Source of the DNA: Fragilaria radians
Lineage: Eukaryota > Bacillariophyta > Fragilariophyceae > Fragilariales > Fragilariaceae
Length of the DNA: 64,000 nt
Assembly (NCBI GenBank): GCA_900642245.1
Contig: CAAAJI010000005.1
Span: 181,322-245,321 of the forward strand
Direction of reading: 5' to 3'
Within the stretch, counting starts at the first letter, position 1. Each line of letters starts with the position of its first letter. The position numbers and the translations under genes were made by a program. Under the pieces are notes generated by a model that searched no databases, had not been told where the DNA came from, and saw only the letters and a program-made list of their open reading frames with translations. Of this stretch, positions 33,901 through 43,473 are shown one piece after another.

Positions 33901-36796
33901 TAGGAGAATATTCAATGATTTCTTCATCTTTACAGAAAACCTGAACAAAAGCAGCGAAACAGAGCTTGATAACTTTTGTAGGTTCTCCGTTAACAGCAGG
34001 AGAAAAACTCATTCCCATTATTTCGTAAATCATATCCGGACCATCTGGATCTTGATTCTGGAGAACCCGGTCAATCGATTTAACAACATCTTCATGGATC
34101 TCTTCGACGCTGCTAATTACACCGGCTGTTGCGTGCTTCAAAGAAAGCCACCTTCCCACTGTTTTGACGGCCAAAGGATGGTTTGCACATTCCCTGACAA
34201 CTGAACGCGCCTCTTTAGATTCAGCCATTATATGGTCTGGTGGTTGTCCCGACTCAGTTACCAATAATTTGATTGCATCTTGTTCGTCCATTAAATCGAT
34301 CTCTACAGTGTCCGCAGCGGGTAACAAATCACGACATCGAGTTGTAATTACAATACTGCACGAGAATATGTCATTTTTCACTTTATTTCTCTTTCCTTTC
34401 GGTTGAGGTGGTGCCTGAGGGACAAATTGGAACCATTCAAGATCGCTTTCATAGTAAACGTCGTCAAGAATGACCAAAACATTACGACGATGCAATAGTT
34501 CAGACACAGTATCCCTAGCATAAACCATAAAACCTTCCTCTCGCCTTAATCGCTTGGATCTTGGTTCGCCAGGAGTATGAAGAAGCTCCGCAAAAAGAGG
34601 AACACCATCGTAGAAAGAGAGTTGCGATATCAATTCCCGTAAGCAATGAGTATACCTTACATAAGTCATCTCTTGAGGGCCAAGATATATCCATGCTACT
34701 CCATCTTGATAAAACCGTCTGACATCGGGATGATTCGCGACAATTGCTGCCATGGTGGTTTTCCCTACACCTGCCATTCCCATAGCATCCGGATCGTTCA
34801 AGGCCTCAGGAACCGAAGAAATAGCAATAGTATTTGTAGATCCTGATATCCCAAGAGGATTTCGAATTGTGGAACGAATGCTAGAAAAGTTATCTAGAAT
34901 AGACGTATCAGTCATAGCGTGTGGAGGTAGGATCCGCCTAAGTATACTTCCAAGTGTTCCTGGACGCGACAGAGGATCGCCATTTACTTTGTCCAAAATC
35001 TGAAGTGCAGCCGGCGGAGTAGGAGCCAGACGAGCATCGGGATTCGGCGCGTTAATGTCATCATCTGGATTACCTGTTGCAACGTCACATACAAGACCTA
35101 ACTCTTTAACATTGGGACACCAGTGATCGGTTGACACCAAGACTTCGTAGCAAACTTGTCGAAAAAGCCACGTATCGTTTGCCACATATAAAGTTTTAAG
35201 CTCCTCCAAATGACCAGTTGCCGACCAAGCTCGCCTCAAGTTCCCTGAGACTTGATACTTAGGTATAGATACTTCATCGTACACGCAGGTAACTTCAAGA
35301 GTCGTTCTATCCAGTAACTCAAGCAACGTAACATAAGCAGTTTCAGCGCGTGGGTTCCATTCTTGTCTTTGGCAAACGCGGTAAGTCAATTCACAGAGTA
35401 ACCGCACAAGCTTTTGGCATCGAACTAATAAGTGATCGATTTCGTCATCTGGCTCCTCTTCGAGATAGTGTTGAAGTATTGGTTTCAAGGTTGAGAAAAC
35501 AGTATCTAACTGAGGAGCATGAGCCAAAACAGCATTTAATGCTTCACTTGACACAACTGTAGTACTTCCGTCAACGACGCTTCCAAAAGTCGACACCAGC
35601 TCGAGCTCATCTGAAAGTTGTAACAGTGCTCCCAGAAGTGCTTCAAATCCATGAAGAAGCCTATGTGAAGTGTGTGGACCCGAAGCAACTGAATCTAGCT
35701 TTTCATGGTCTGAATCACCGTCTTGAGCCACGAGTTCTCGGACACCTTTTCTGTTCTCATCTGGAGCGATTCCATCCAAAGCTTCTTGAAGATTTGCTTC
35801 CAAATCATGTAGGGCAGGATTTTTCAGTTTGCGTTTTTCACCATCGTTTCCTTTTTTCACATTCAACTTGGTATCTCCAATTGGAAGCCTTGCATCTTCC
35901 ATGTCCTCTGCCTCAAAGCGCCTACGCTGTTCCATCGAAAATCCTCCTGTTATTTGTGACGCTGACAGTGAGGAAATCGTTGTTGTTGGGGACTGCGCTC
36001 TTCGTAAAGGCACTCCAGTCAATGCACGGTCTAATCTCCCGCGATTTGAAAATGATTTGTTATTTTCGTTAAGTGTATCAGATGTACCGCTGCTAGCGAA
36101 GTGATCCTCCATGCGTTTCTGACCGTTCGATCTGCTTCGTCGTCTGTTACTTCGTTCATGGCTTCCTCTTCCAATTTCCCTAGAATCTTTTCTGTTAAAG
36201 TCATTGTTAGATTTTCGTTCCCTACCTCGGGTTTGGATACGAGAGGAAAATTCTGATGGGCTGTGACTGCTTTCTGAAGAACTAGAGCTCTGCTCCCCGC
36301 TATGGTACCCATTTTCCCCTCTTGGCCCAGATCTCTGCACTGAATTGGATTCATGACTCAATTTATCTTCGCCTAGAAGAAGAGAAGATTTTGGTTTTGA
36401 ACTGTACATGCTTTGGTCCAACGAGTCTTTATTGGTGTTTTTATCTTTCTTCGAAATAGAATGATTCGTAACATCGATGGAACGATGTGTACTCGCTTTT
36501 GCACTCGATGCAACATGTTTAGAATCGCTTACCCTAACATTTCGCCCATGATTTTGTTGAGAATCGAAGGGACTATCTGATGAGTATGAAGAATTAGATT
36601 CTGACTCTGATCCTGAATGCGATTGGCTCCGGTAGGATGATTCACTTCGTGTTGATCTACTTTCATAGGAAGACTGAGAAGTAGCTCTTGAAGATGCAGA
36701 CGAGTAGGATGACGACCTCGAATACGATGAATACGAATCCTCGTCCTCGTCCCTCATACCTTTCATTTCCTTCTCTTTCCCAATGACGCCCGTCAT
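30923..36796 (-). CDS. STAND-class NB-ARC ATPase with TPR array (NLR-like), 1957 residues
   Basis: A single exon from ATG 36796 to TAA. Residues 1 to about 310 are disordered and dominated by Ser, Arg and Tyr (repeated SSYSS, SRSTRSESSYRS). Residues about 380-560 form a helical region. The NB-ARC ATPase follows: Walker A GMAGVGKTT near residue 672, Walker B LVILDDV near 772, SIVITTRCRDLL (RNBS-B/sensor 1) near 820, and HPLAVKTVGRWL, equivalent to GLPL, near 880. A linker region precedes at least 14 tetratricopeptide repeats with a 42-residue period (about residues 1210-1890), of the kinesin-light-chain type (EEALRIRR, GDDHEKVADALIAIGNV). This NB-ARC plus TPR layout is that of signal-sensing STAND proteins such as NLRs, Apaf-1 and their bacterial and fungal relatives, which oligomerise on ligand binding. 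The N-terminus lacks a TIR, CARD or coiled-coil effector, so the output is unknown. Confidence 0.9.
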   Translation of the reverse strand: MTGVIGKEKEMKGMRDEDEDSYSSYSRSSSYSSASSRATSQSSYESRSTRSESSYRSQSHSGSESESNSSYSSDSPFDSQQNHGRNVRVSDSKHVASSAKASTHRSIDVTNHSISKKDKNTNKDSLDQSMYSSKPKSSLLLGEDKLSHESNSVQRSGPRGENGYHSGEQSSSSSESSHSPSEFSSRIQTRGRERKSNNDFNRKDSREIGRGSHERSNRRRSRSNGQKRMEDHFASSGTSDTLNENNKSFSNRGRLDRALTGVPLRRAQSPTTTISSLSASQITGGFSMEQRRRFEAEDMEDARLPIGDTKLNVKKGNDGEKRKLKNPALHDLEANLQEALDGIAPDENRKGVRELVAQDGDSDHEKLDSVASGPHTSHRLLHGFEALLGALLQLSDELELVSTFGSVVDGSTTVVSSEALNAVLAHAPQLDTVFSTLKPILQHYLEEEPDDEIDHLLVRCQKLVRLLCELTYRVCQRQEWNPRAETAYVTLLELLDRTTLEVTCVYDEVSIPKYQVSGNLRRAWSATGHLEELKTLYVANDTWLFRQVCYEVLVSTDHWCPNVKELGLVCDVATGNPDDDINAPNPDARLAPTPPAALQILDKVNGDPLSRPGTLGSILRRILPPHAMTDTSILDNFSSIRSTIRNPLGISGSTNTIAISSVPEALNDPDAMGMAGVGKTTMAAIVANHPDVRRFYQDGVAWIYLGPQEMTYVRYTHCLRELISQLSFYDGVPLFAELLHTPGEPRSKRLRREEGFMVYARDTVSELLHRRNVLVILDDVYYESDLEWFQFVPQAPPQPKGKRNKVKNDIFSCSIVITTRCRDLLPAADTVEIDLMDEQDAIKLLVTESGQPPDHIMAESKEARSVVRECANHPLAVKTVGRWLSLKHATAGVISSVEEIHEDVVKSIDRVLQNQDPDGPDMIYEIMGMSFSPAVNGEPTKVIKLCFAAFVQVFCKDEEIIEYSPTGAPPMIPWVTAELLFEEVLEMEESTLFEEGNLFHVQRKEAIVLIPEALSALGVLKLVTTFEIDDSESRSSARQDHGEERFLQIMHGIQREYGHYLCDHDPTLKAFTIDCERRWNRAFVGAYMRMSTDWESTTQDASRDYALEMIVTHMLRADMFEEASRLLSDESFARGRMHALGRESATRRHVADCEKLYDLTQLLNDTSKGRIQLNARTSMIRAYEAFGAALGNERSENGIEEQRLFSIESGRAHYAVGFSLAERRCWSAAIAHWESSQELLLSSLGMVEFVAAILYNVGIVYAEMNEYEQALASLKQCLRIRVAIHGEEHILYAQTIQKIGDVFLGMSDYTEAMESYNWAMDVMHIEPSHHRVDIGDILDNMGNIHYSKGEVPQALRCYQDALRSKKVELGDDHPELSITYQHIGNCLSDQGDTDEAIAHFEEAIRLKELDPDGGDERDADIASIEGVLNNLTGRQEEGLKCYERSLEILATKAPHKKEKIAALFHLIGCVHLMNGEHKKAMKLFEESLQARRKVLGFVHLDVASTLFNMAFLHQTRNRLDKALKCLEEALKIRQLRLPNSEKVALTHEKIGTLAKAIGKSKKAEISFEEALRIRRFLHGNEHEAVATVLHEIGDLMDDLGEYDEAMSNYENALSIRRKILGDHEDVAATLYSMGFTLHNLEEPEKALDCFKEALTIRKDKLGNDAKEVGDTLNMMGFLQAKRGELDNALTLLWDALRIRKTHRDHVKVSETLKNIGNVHREKQEHDLAVECYEECLRIRRSELGDDHEKVADALIAIGNVRSDMENINDAMRAYKEAHKIRSLVHGENDERVAAVLQYMGTLEFRSGELDAARFYLQDFINIRQQNRSDHDGDYVNVLFMIGNIHKIQGEDNKAKECWSEAYDVFQELGLAQENPQIAKVMNSLLHGENRPHQQQSKSQEGVGYRMQDSSQGAYHQQTRTKAKSNGLLGKLSNAFKDTLRDEKMYKYPSSSNLTSHI

Positions 36797-39700
36797 GGTT
36801 GCGATAAGGAAAATTGGATCTCAATCAAGGAAATAAGATAGACAACAACAGTGTCGGGCGAAACGCTGCGAGTGAAAAACGTATAGAAACAAGATGACCC
36901 GCTACATTTTTAACACATAATTGGTGACATAAACCTGAAACGTGACATACATTCGGAATAATCCGATGTTACTTACATCAAAAATAAAGATGTCAAATGG
37001 CAATACAGAAAAATCACTGAAAATTTTGATTCGGGACTCTCACTATGTGCTAAATGTCTTTGAAAAGTCACTTTGGAAAGTCAATTATTGAATAGCTGAC
37101 GAAGGCATGCTTCATGACGTAGGATTATACAAATTGAAGCCTTTCAAAGCATTGCTAACAATCCCGACAATGTTCATGTTTCGGATCTCCTCCAAGAAGT
37201 TCTTAACACCAAGTCCTACGTCATTTTGCAATTGACAACCGCTCAATCACTAAACCGAAATACACTTTTGTAGCCACAAAAATTTGGAAGATCACAATTC
37301 CTTTTCATTCCAGTGGTGAGAAGTGACACGTATTGATACCACAATAGTAGACTATATTGTGAAACTGAAGGTATGCAACACACACAAAACTTTAGATCAT
37401 TGCTTTTACGAGCGTTTTTAAATTATTTAGTATTACACATCTTTACTAGAATATCCTTGAAAAAAATGGATAATGAAAAGCATTTAAGACGGAGGAGCTC
37501 CGAGATTGTTCTAAATGTGCAAGTGCTTTTGCCGAATGCGCCTCGTTATTGTACGGTATTGTAACAATCCGCAGTTCTAAAATTCGAATCCAATGCAGTC
37601 AAAACAATCAAATCATGTATATTAACAACATTTACTTCAAACAGCTCCATCAAAAATCTCAAATTAGGAGATAATGGAATAAGGTTTTGCTTACAAATGA
37701 AAATTATGATCTTTTTTCCTGATATCTGTTTGGTAATTGAAATCTGTGCATGACAAAAGTAATTAAGCTTCAATCACTTTATAATCATTCTGAACAGTCT
37801 TTATATGGGTTGAAAGGCATTCAAAATTGACGTTTCTTGGTTTGAGACTAGTCAAAGGGGTGAAAAGCTTACTTCTGCGAAACCGTATGTTACAATTATA
37901 ATAATTGGATATGTCAATTAGAACTGGCACATCTCTTTTCTGGTAGTTGGAGCGTTTATTCTATGTCTTAGTCAAGTTTGGACATGCCATGTTGGAAATG
38001 TATCAACAGAAACGTTAGTTTCGCTGGATAAGCTTGTATTTCATCATGGGAATAAGTTTGTGAATAGCAGAAGTACAAATTGCATTTTCAAACAATTCCT
38101 TTGCAAAGATAAGAGCTTCCGTGGAGTTTATCATGTCCTCATCTTGGTTATAGGATATGAGAGTCTTTAAAGTTAGAAATTCTGAAATCAGATAAAAACT
38201 CTTTGGTTCTGTATTTCTTGTAAAATCCAATATAGATTCACCAAAACAATACCTTCATTGGACTCCAATATCCACAAATCGTGCAATCTCTGAGAACAGT
38301 TGCTGTGACACTGATCTGGGAACAGTAAATGGATGTGCAAGAAACGTTTCGCAACTTTTGTTTATCAATTTTAGAATTATAGGTTTCACATGGAATCTTC
38401 CTTACAATACATGCTTTGGAGCAACTGGTGTGAATCTTCCTGTGACTTTTCTGGATGTTAAATGTGCACAGGTCCAGTTTCATCAGTTGATGACAATACA
38501 TGTGTCTCTCACCGGTTGCATTAATCTCATCACCATTCCCAAAGTTTATTCCCGTACATAGCACTGCTGCTGACATTAGAATCGGTCAATGCAAAAGAAA
38601 AATCATCCCTTTGGTGGACCATGAATGTGACTGCTAGTTTGGAATTAAATGAAATGGTAAACGAGTATTCCTCCTCTTTGTCACCACTAGTGGTTACGTT
38701 CATTTCAGTCACGATGAGAGAATCAAGGATGGGCAGGCTTTAACTGCCTTTTATGTGTGCTGACTTCTTCGAAAAAGAAGGCCATATATGTCTCCCCAGG
38801 AGCATTCTCATTCCTTGCTTCAAAGCATATTTTCCTGATGCCAGACATATTTATGGTAGTTTCTGTCACAAGAATGGCATCTGGACAATTGTTTTTACTT
38901 TCCTACGCTTTTGGTAGCAATACTCCGCAGTACCGCCATGGCCTTGACGAGATGAATTTGCATCACTATCTTTGGTTGACATGATTTCAGCGATCACGAG
39001 ACTTTCTACCTTCCTTGCGTGACTACTTATCATCTAATCAGGATTCAACTTCATTTGAGTTTGACGTGATTCAAGTCATTTAGGTCAAAATTACTGAGCG
39101 GCAAGTGATGCACCTGTCTTGGTGAGTATTACACATGCTTTCCATTGCCAATGGCCTGTCCCTCTTTTGTCATTTTTTTCTTGTAATGCTTCTTTATTTT
39201 TAGCTATAGCAAGTTGTAATACCTCTTTGACACTGCTTTGGTTTACTCGGCAATTCCATCCAGAGTTGCCTTATCCAAACTGGATGCATATTTTTAGGGA
39301 TACATTTCGGACTCTATCTTCGTTACTTTCAGCGCTTTGATAATCCGTTTTCATTGAGAATATTGGTGCATTCAGACTTCACTACATGCTCTACATTTTC
39401 AATTTCCATTTTTGCCTGATAGTTCTTTGGTTAAAGTATTCGGCTTTATGAGACTTCTTATGCTATATTTTGTTGCTTTTACTTAGTGCTATAGTTTACA
39501 ACATCTTTCTGAACTAGCTCATTGAGCTTTGTTGACTTCCTAAAGACAAGTTTTAAATGGTTGTAGAAAAATAATAAATAATTTAGCAAAAGGAATTTAA
39601 AAACATCCAAGAAAAGAAAATGCAAAGGCATGATTCCGATATTCCGATATTTTACGTGAAATTCCGACCAACATTCCACTGAATACGTAATAAATTGAAA

Positions 39701-39837
39701 TTAACACGCCACCATCTGTGTAAGTAAGTCACTGCATACCTGGAGATAAGTTACGCATTTCAACAAAACCTGTACCATCTATCTTCAACCAATAACGCGA
39801 TTTGAGGAACTATAAAAGTATCTAACCCTTTAAAGGT
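36797..39837. other. intergenic, with possible pseudogene
   Basis: Three kilobases with no intact gene. The left end must hold the NB-ARC gene promoter. Coding-like minus-strand segments around 38238-38893 are listed separately. The right end has CCAAT at 39789-39793 and TATAAAAG at 39811-39818 just before the phosphoglycerate mutase start. Confidence 0.5.
38238..38893 (-). pseudogene. possible decayed gene of unknown type
   Basis: Three overlapping minus-strand segments follow one another in different frames. 38893-38723 reads NNCPDAILVTETTINMSG and on to a stop. 38712-38530 reads EMNVTTSGDKEEEYSFTISF and on. 38576-38238 reads CTGINFGNGDEINATGERHM, then a Cys-rich stretch. Composition and the close hand-over between frames suggest one coding sequence broken by at least two frameshifts. 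I do not recognise the protein. A spliced gene is an alternative, but I found no convincing splice sites. Confidence 0.35.
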
Positions 39838-41506
39838 ATGATTCGACAGACAAAGTTGCGTAGTATTCATCCAGTTCGAAATTTCGTAACTTCAGTTAAT
39901 GGAGATGCAAGTGGAGGCTCGCATATCAGCAAGAGACCGTTAAACAAATCACCACGAGGGGTAGCAGCTTCAAAACTTAAACCACAAAACAGTATCTCTC
40001 CAAGCAATGGTGGTATCCAGTATCAAAAAGGCCCCGAAGGGCATTCTACGACTCACTTCGTAAAAGGGGGAACTCCTTGCGACCCTGCACCACCTCCATT
40101 CACGCTTGCGGACTACGGTGAAGAATCATTGTATACACTTATTCTCCTTCGCCATGGTGAATCGGAATGGAATTCTCAAAATAGATACACAGGATGGTGT
40201 GATGTAAATATTACCAAGCGTGGGGAACAAGAGGCTAGAGCTGCAGGTCGATTGCTTTATGAAAATGGAATTGAGCTAGACCATGTATTTACCTCTGTAC
40301 TGAAGCGAGCATCATTTAGCGCAAATATGTGCCTTAACATGGCAAAACAGCATTGGGTACCTGTCACCAAAACATGGCGTCTCAATGAACGCCATTACGG
40401 TGCTTTACAAGGATACAATAAGGATACAGCTTATGCCGAATTAGGTCTCGACCAAGAACTTGTTATGCAGATGCGCCGGTCATATGATACACGTCCTCCA
40501 AGGATGGAAGATGACCATCCCTATTGGCATGGAACTGATAGGAGGTAAGTTAGAACAACAATAGGGAGCTTGAATACATCATCAAACCTCATGCAATGTT
40601 TTTCTTTATAGATATAAAAAATTATCTCCAGAACAATTAGAGAGATCTAGGGCAGAATCTCTGAAGGATGCTGCCGACCGAATCTTGCCTTTCTTCAATT
40701 CAGTTATTTGTCCTAGTATCAAAGGTGGAAACAAATGCATGATAGTTTCGCATGCTAACACCATAAGGACGCTGATCAAATACATAGACAACATTTCAGA
40801 TGAAGATATTAAGGGTATGTCTATTCCGACGGGTATACCGCTTCTGTACCGACTGGATAAAAACTTGAAACCAGTCGATCCGAATTATGAACTTGAATTT
40901 CAGTACATGGTGGAACCAAAGGGGTAAGTGATGTCGATTCACATGTCGCTCTTGAAACAAATGCTAACTCTCGTTAGGTATACTTGGGGTACATCTCGGA
41001 AGCATGGTTTCCATGGTGTCTATTTAGGGGATTTGGAAAGGTTGCAAGATATTCAACGAAAGCGTGACGTCACAAATCGAGATTGGCAACGTATTATTCT
41101 TCGGAATATTGCCAAATCGTTGATACCCAATGACTTGAATGGCATTCAGATTGACTTAACCGACGATGATGTTCTTAGCGAATCTGTAGGAAATAGTATT
41201 GTATTTGAAACACGCCAGCTGTGGTGGCAACTTCATACAAAAATGAAAGAAAAGCCTGAATATGAAAAGATGCTTCTATTGGTGAGAATGAAAGATCACT
41301 TAGAAAACCTGATGAACGTGAGACGCCAAAAGCTATTGACGTATCAAGGATTTGAAAGTATTGTTAAGAAACTACACTTGGACGCTGCAGGGCAAATAAT
41401 AGAACCTTTTGTCGCACTTAATGACGTTAATGATAGAAATGAAAGGCAACGAATCTGGAACGAAAACTTGGCGTTAGACTTGGAAGAAGAATGCTTAATC
41501 AAGTAA
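39838..41506 (+). CDS. phosphoglycerate mutase (histidine phosphatase type) with long N- and C-terminal extensions
   Basis: Three exons: 39838-40544, 40612-40923 and 40978-41506, 515 residues. The dPGM core begins near residue 98: TLILLRHGESEWNSQNRYTG (phospho-acceptor His), then TSVLKRASFSANM, RLNERHYGALQG with the acid residue, and in exon 2 MIVSHANTIRTLIKYID (second catalytic His). Canonical enzymes have HGNS at that point, so HANT is a variation. The enzyme interconverts 3- and 2-phosphoglycerate in glycolysis. The first 97 residues start MIRQTKLRSIHPVRNFVTS, which looks mitochondrial; lower glycolysis in mitochondria is known in diatoms. After KGYTWGTSRKHGFHG about 170 residues follow that are not part of the family and are rich in charged residues. 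A TATAAAAG only 20 bp before the ATG and a CCAAT box 45 bp before it suggest a very short leader. Confidence 0.88.
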
Positions 41507-42654
41507 TGAGATGAAAGGGTGAAATGGATATTTCAGGAGAAGGTGATCGGGTTCCCAGTCTTTAATTTTCATACCCACTTTTGGTATGATTTGGAATTCA
41601 TCTTTCGTGTGTGGTTATAGTTTTGCATGAGATTTCTGAACAAGTTTTATTGCCTTGGAGAAAGACCTGTCATGCTTTCTGAAGTTAATACTTATTTAGT
41701 TATCCATGCATAGTAGATATAATAAAGACTTTCAATGACACCAGAATGGTGTTATGTTGCTAGATTACCTGAATATGAAAATAGAAGTTGATGAAACTGG
41801 ATTGCTAATAATCTTTCAATGAAAGTGACCTAGCTTTCCAGTAGCAAGAGAGACAAAAAATCATGCGTTGTGTTAAGCTTAAAAACAGGAAGTGAAAATG
41901 TGTTTATAATTTTTCTTTTATGACAACGTGAACTGCAAGAGTTATACCTTTGGGATTGTTTTTCCTTCCCATGAGATGGTTTTCCTCACAAAACTCAGGG
42001 ATGTTCCAAGCTGTCTAAAGAGATAGGTTCTCTTTATGTAATGTTATGAATTTCAGAATCTGGTTTGATTCATCAAAATCCATCTAACAAGTTCTTTTGA
42101 ACGTTTTCACAATCTTCCGAAAATGAGGAGAATTCAGAGAAGAAAATATGCTTTATATTACCTCGTCGTAACGGCGAGGTCTCCGATGCAATTTTCATTT
42201 ATGTAATGCTTCATTTTTCAACTTTATAGCATCGATTTAGATGACAAACAGTTGCATTTCAGGATCCTGACTTAACAATTGGTATCCCTAATATGAAGTG
42301 AAAGCTATTTCTTTGTAATGCCATGTTCATCCCGTTCGATTTAATGCAGTCGTGGAGTCACAGGATATCGCTGACTCGATCAGAACTTCAGTATTCCTAT
42401 AAGTTTTTCCAGTAAAATTCCTGTATTTTCCTATCCAGAAGTATCTTCTTCTCAATATTTAGAGGAAGTAAAGGCTGAGATTGTGACCTTTTTACCTGTA
42501 TATTTTAATTCTAAAACTCGGATACGCTCTACATCGGAGAACAAGTACGGAAGAATATTGCGAGTAATAACAATTTATAGTACGATTACGGCGCCAATTA
42601 TTTCTCCTTTGTCCCATCTTGGTTGAAGCAAACCTCTGTTTGGGGTTAGCTGCA
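41507..42654. other. intergenic, no gene recognised
   Basis: An AT-rich spacer with AATAAA near 41720, which may serve the mutase transcript, and a short G+C-rich hairpin at 42161-42179. Nothing else seen. Confidence 0.5.
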
Positions 42655-43473
42655 ATGAGAAAAACTGTGTCAAAAGGCAATTCGATGCATCCACGGTGCA
42701 AAACAGATTCTACACTATCAACGACTGAGTCACAAGGTGTGCAATTGAGAGAATGTGCTTCACGTAGAAGGAAGGTAACCGACGGAATTTTATTGAATGC
42801 AGAAGGTTTACCTGATGATGACGCTTTGATTCAGCTTCGGAGACGTGCAAGAAAAGAGGCAACAAAAGGCGGAGTCAAGATGGGATTTGTTGAAATTTAC
42901 GAGCATGCCATACGAACGTAAGTTGAATGTGGTTACCCTCGTTGATAACATCGTAGCTCATTTCTGAATAAAACTTCAACCTACCATTACAGTGGAGATA
43001 ATCCTGGCGGCATTCGTGGGCCAGCCTTAACGATTGAATGGGAGGCACAAAATAAACTGAAATTGCCCATTTTGGATTATGAAAATGACAGACCTCCACG
43101 TCGCTCGGGTGGGCAGATGAACATCCCCCCAAATGTTCGAGAAGAAATGCTGCGCAATGCAGGCTTTTCCAGGGGAGAAATTCAAGAAGCGACACGAAGT
43201 GTCAATATTGCTCGTGGCAGGCGTAAGCGAACAATTGAGATTATGAACCTAAGTCCATTCCATGAATTTACGGAAAAGATGTTTCGCGGTTCCCGCAATC
43301 TCACTATTTATCGTGGGAAAAAGAAAGCGGAGCGTACCTATCTCAAGAGATCCTGGGAGTTGCACTGCCAGTTGCAAGAGTTAAACTTAGAAAGTCGAAG
43401 AAGTATCGAAAGCATCGATTATCAAGATGAAGGGAAATCACAAGAAATGAATACATCACTTGGATATGCATAA
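42655..43473 (+). CDS. basic protein of unknown function, two exons
   Basis: Exons 42655-42917 and 42993-43473 (75-nt intron, GTAAGT donor, ACAG acceptor) give 247 residues. I do not recognise the family. The first 90 residues include the Arg-rich SRRRKVTDGILL and QLRRRARKEATKGG. The second exon holds GDNPGGIRGPALTIEWE, REEMLRNAGFSRGEIQEA and a basic tail with ARGRRKRTIEIMN and YRGKKKAERTYLKRSWE. There is no signal peptide or membrane segment. The basic clusters would suit a nuclear or RNA-binding protein, which is conjecture. Splice sites and an even coding texture across the junction make it a probable real gene. Confidence 0.65.

Noticed and set aside
35626..36104. Plus-strand frames opposite the NB-ARC gene N-terminus
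   Set aside because: Antisense of a long intact frame with a biased Ser/Arg composition, which tends to remove stops on the other strand.
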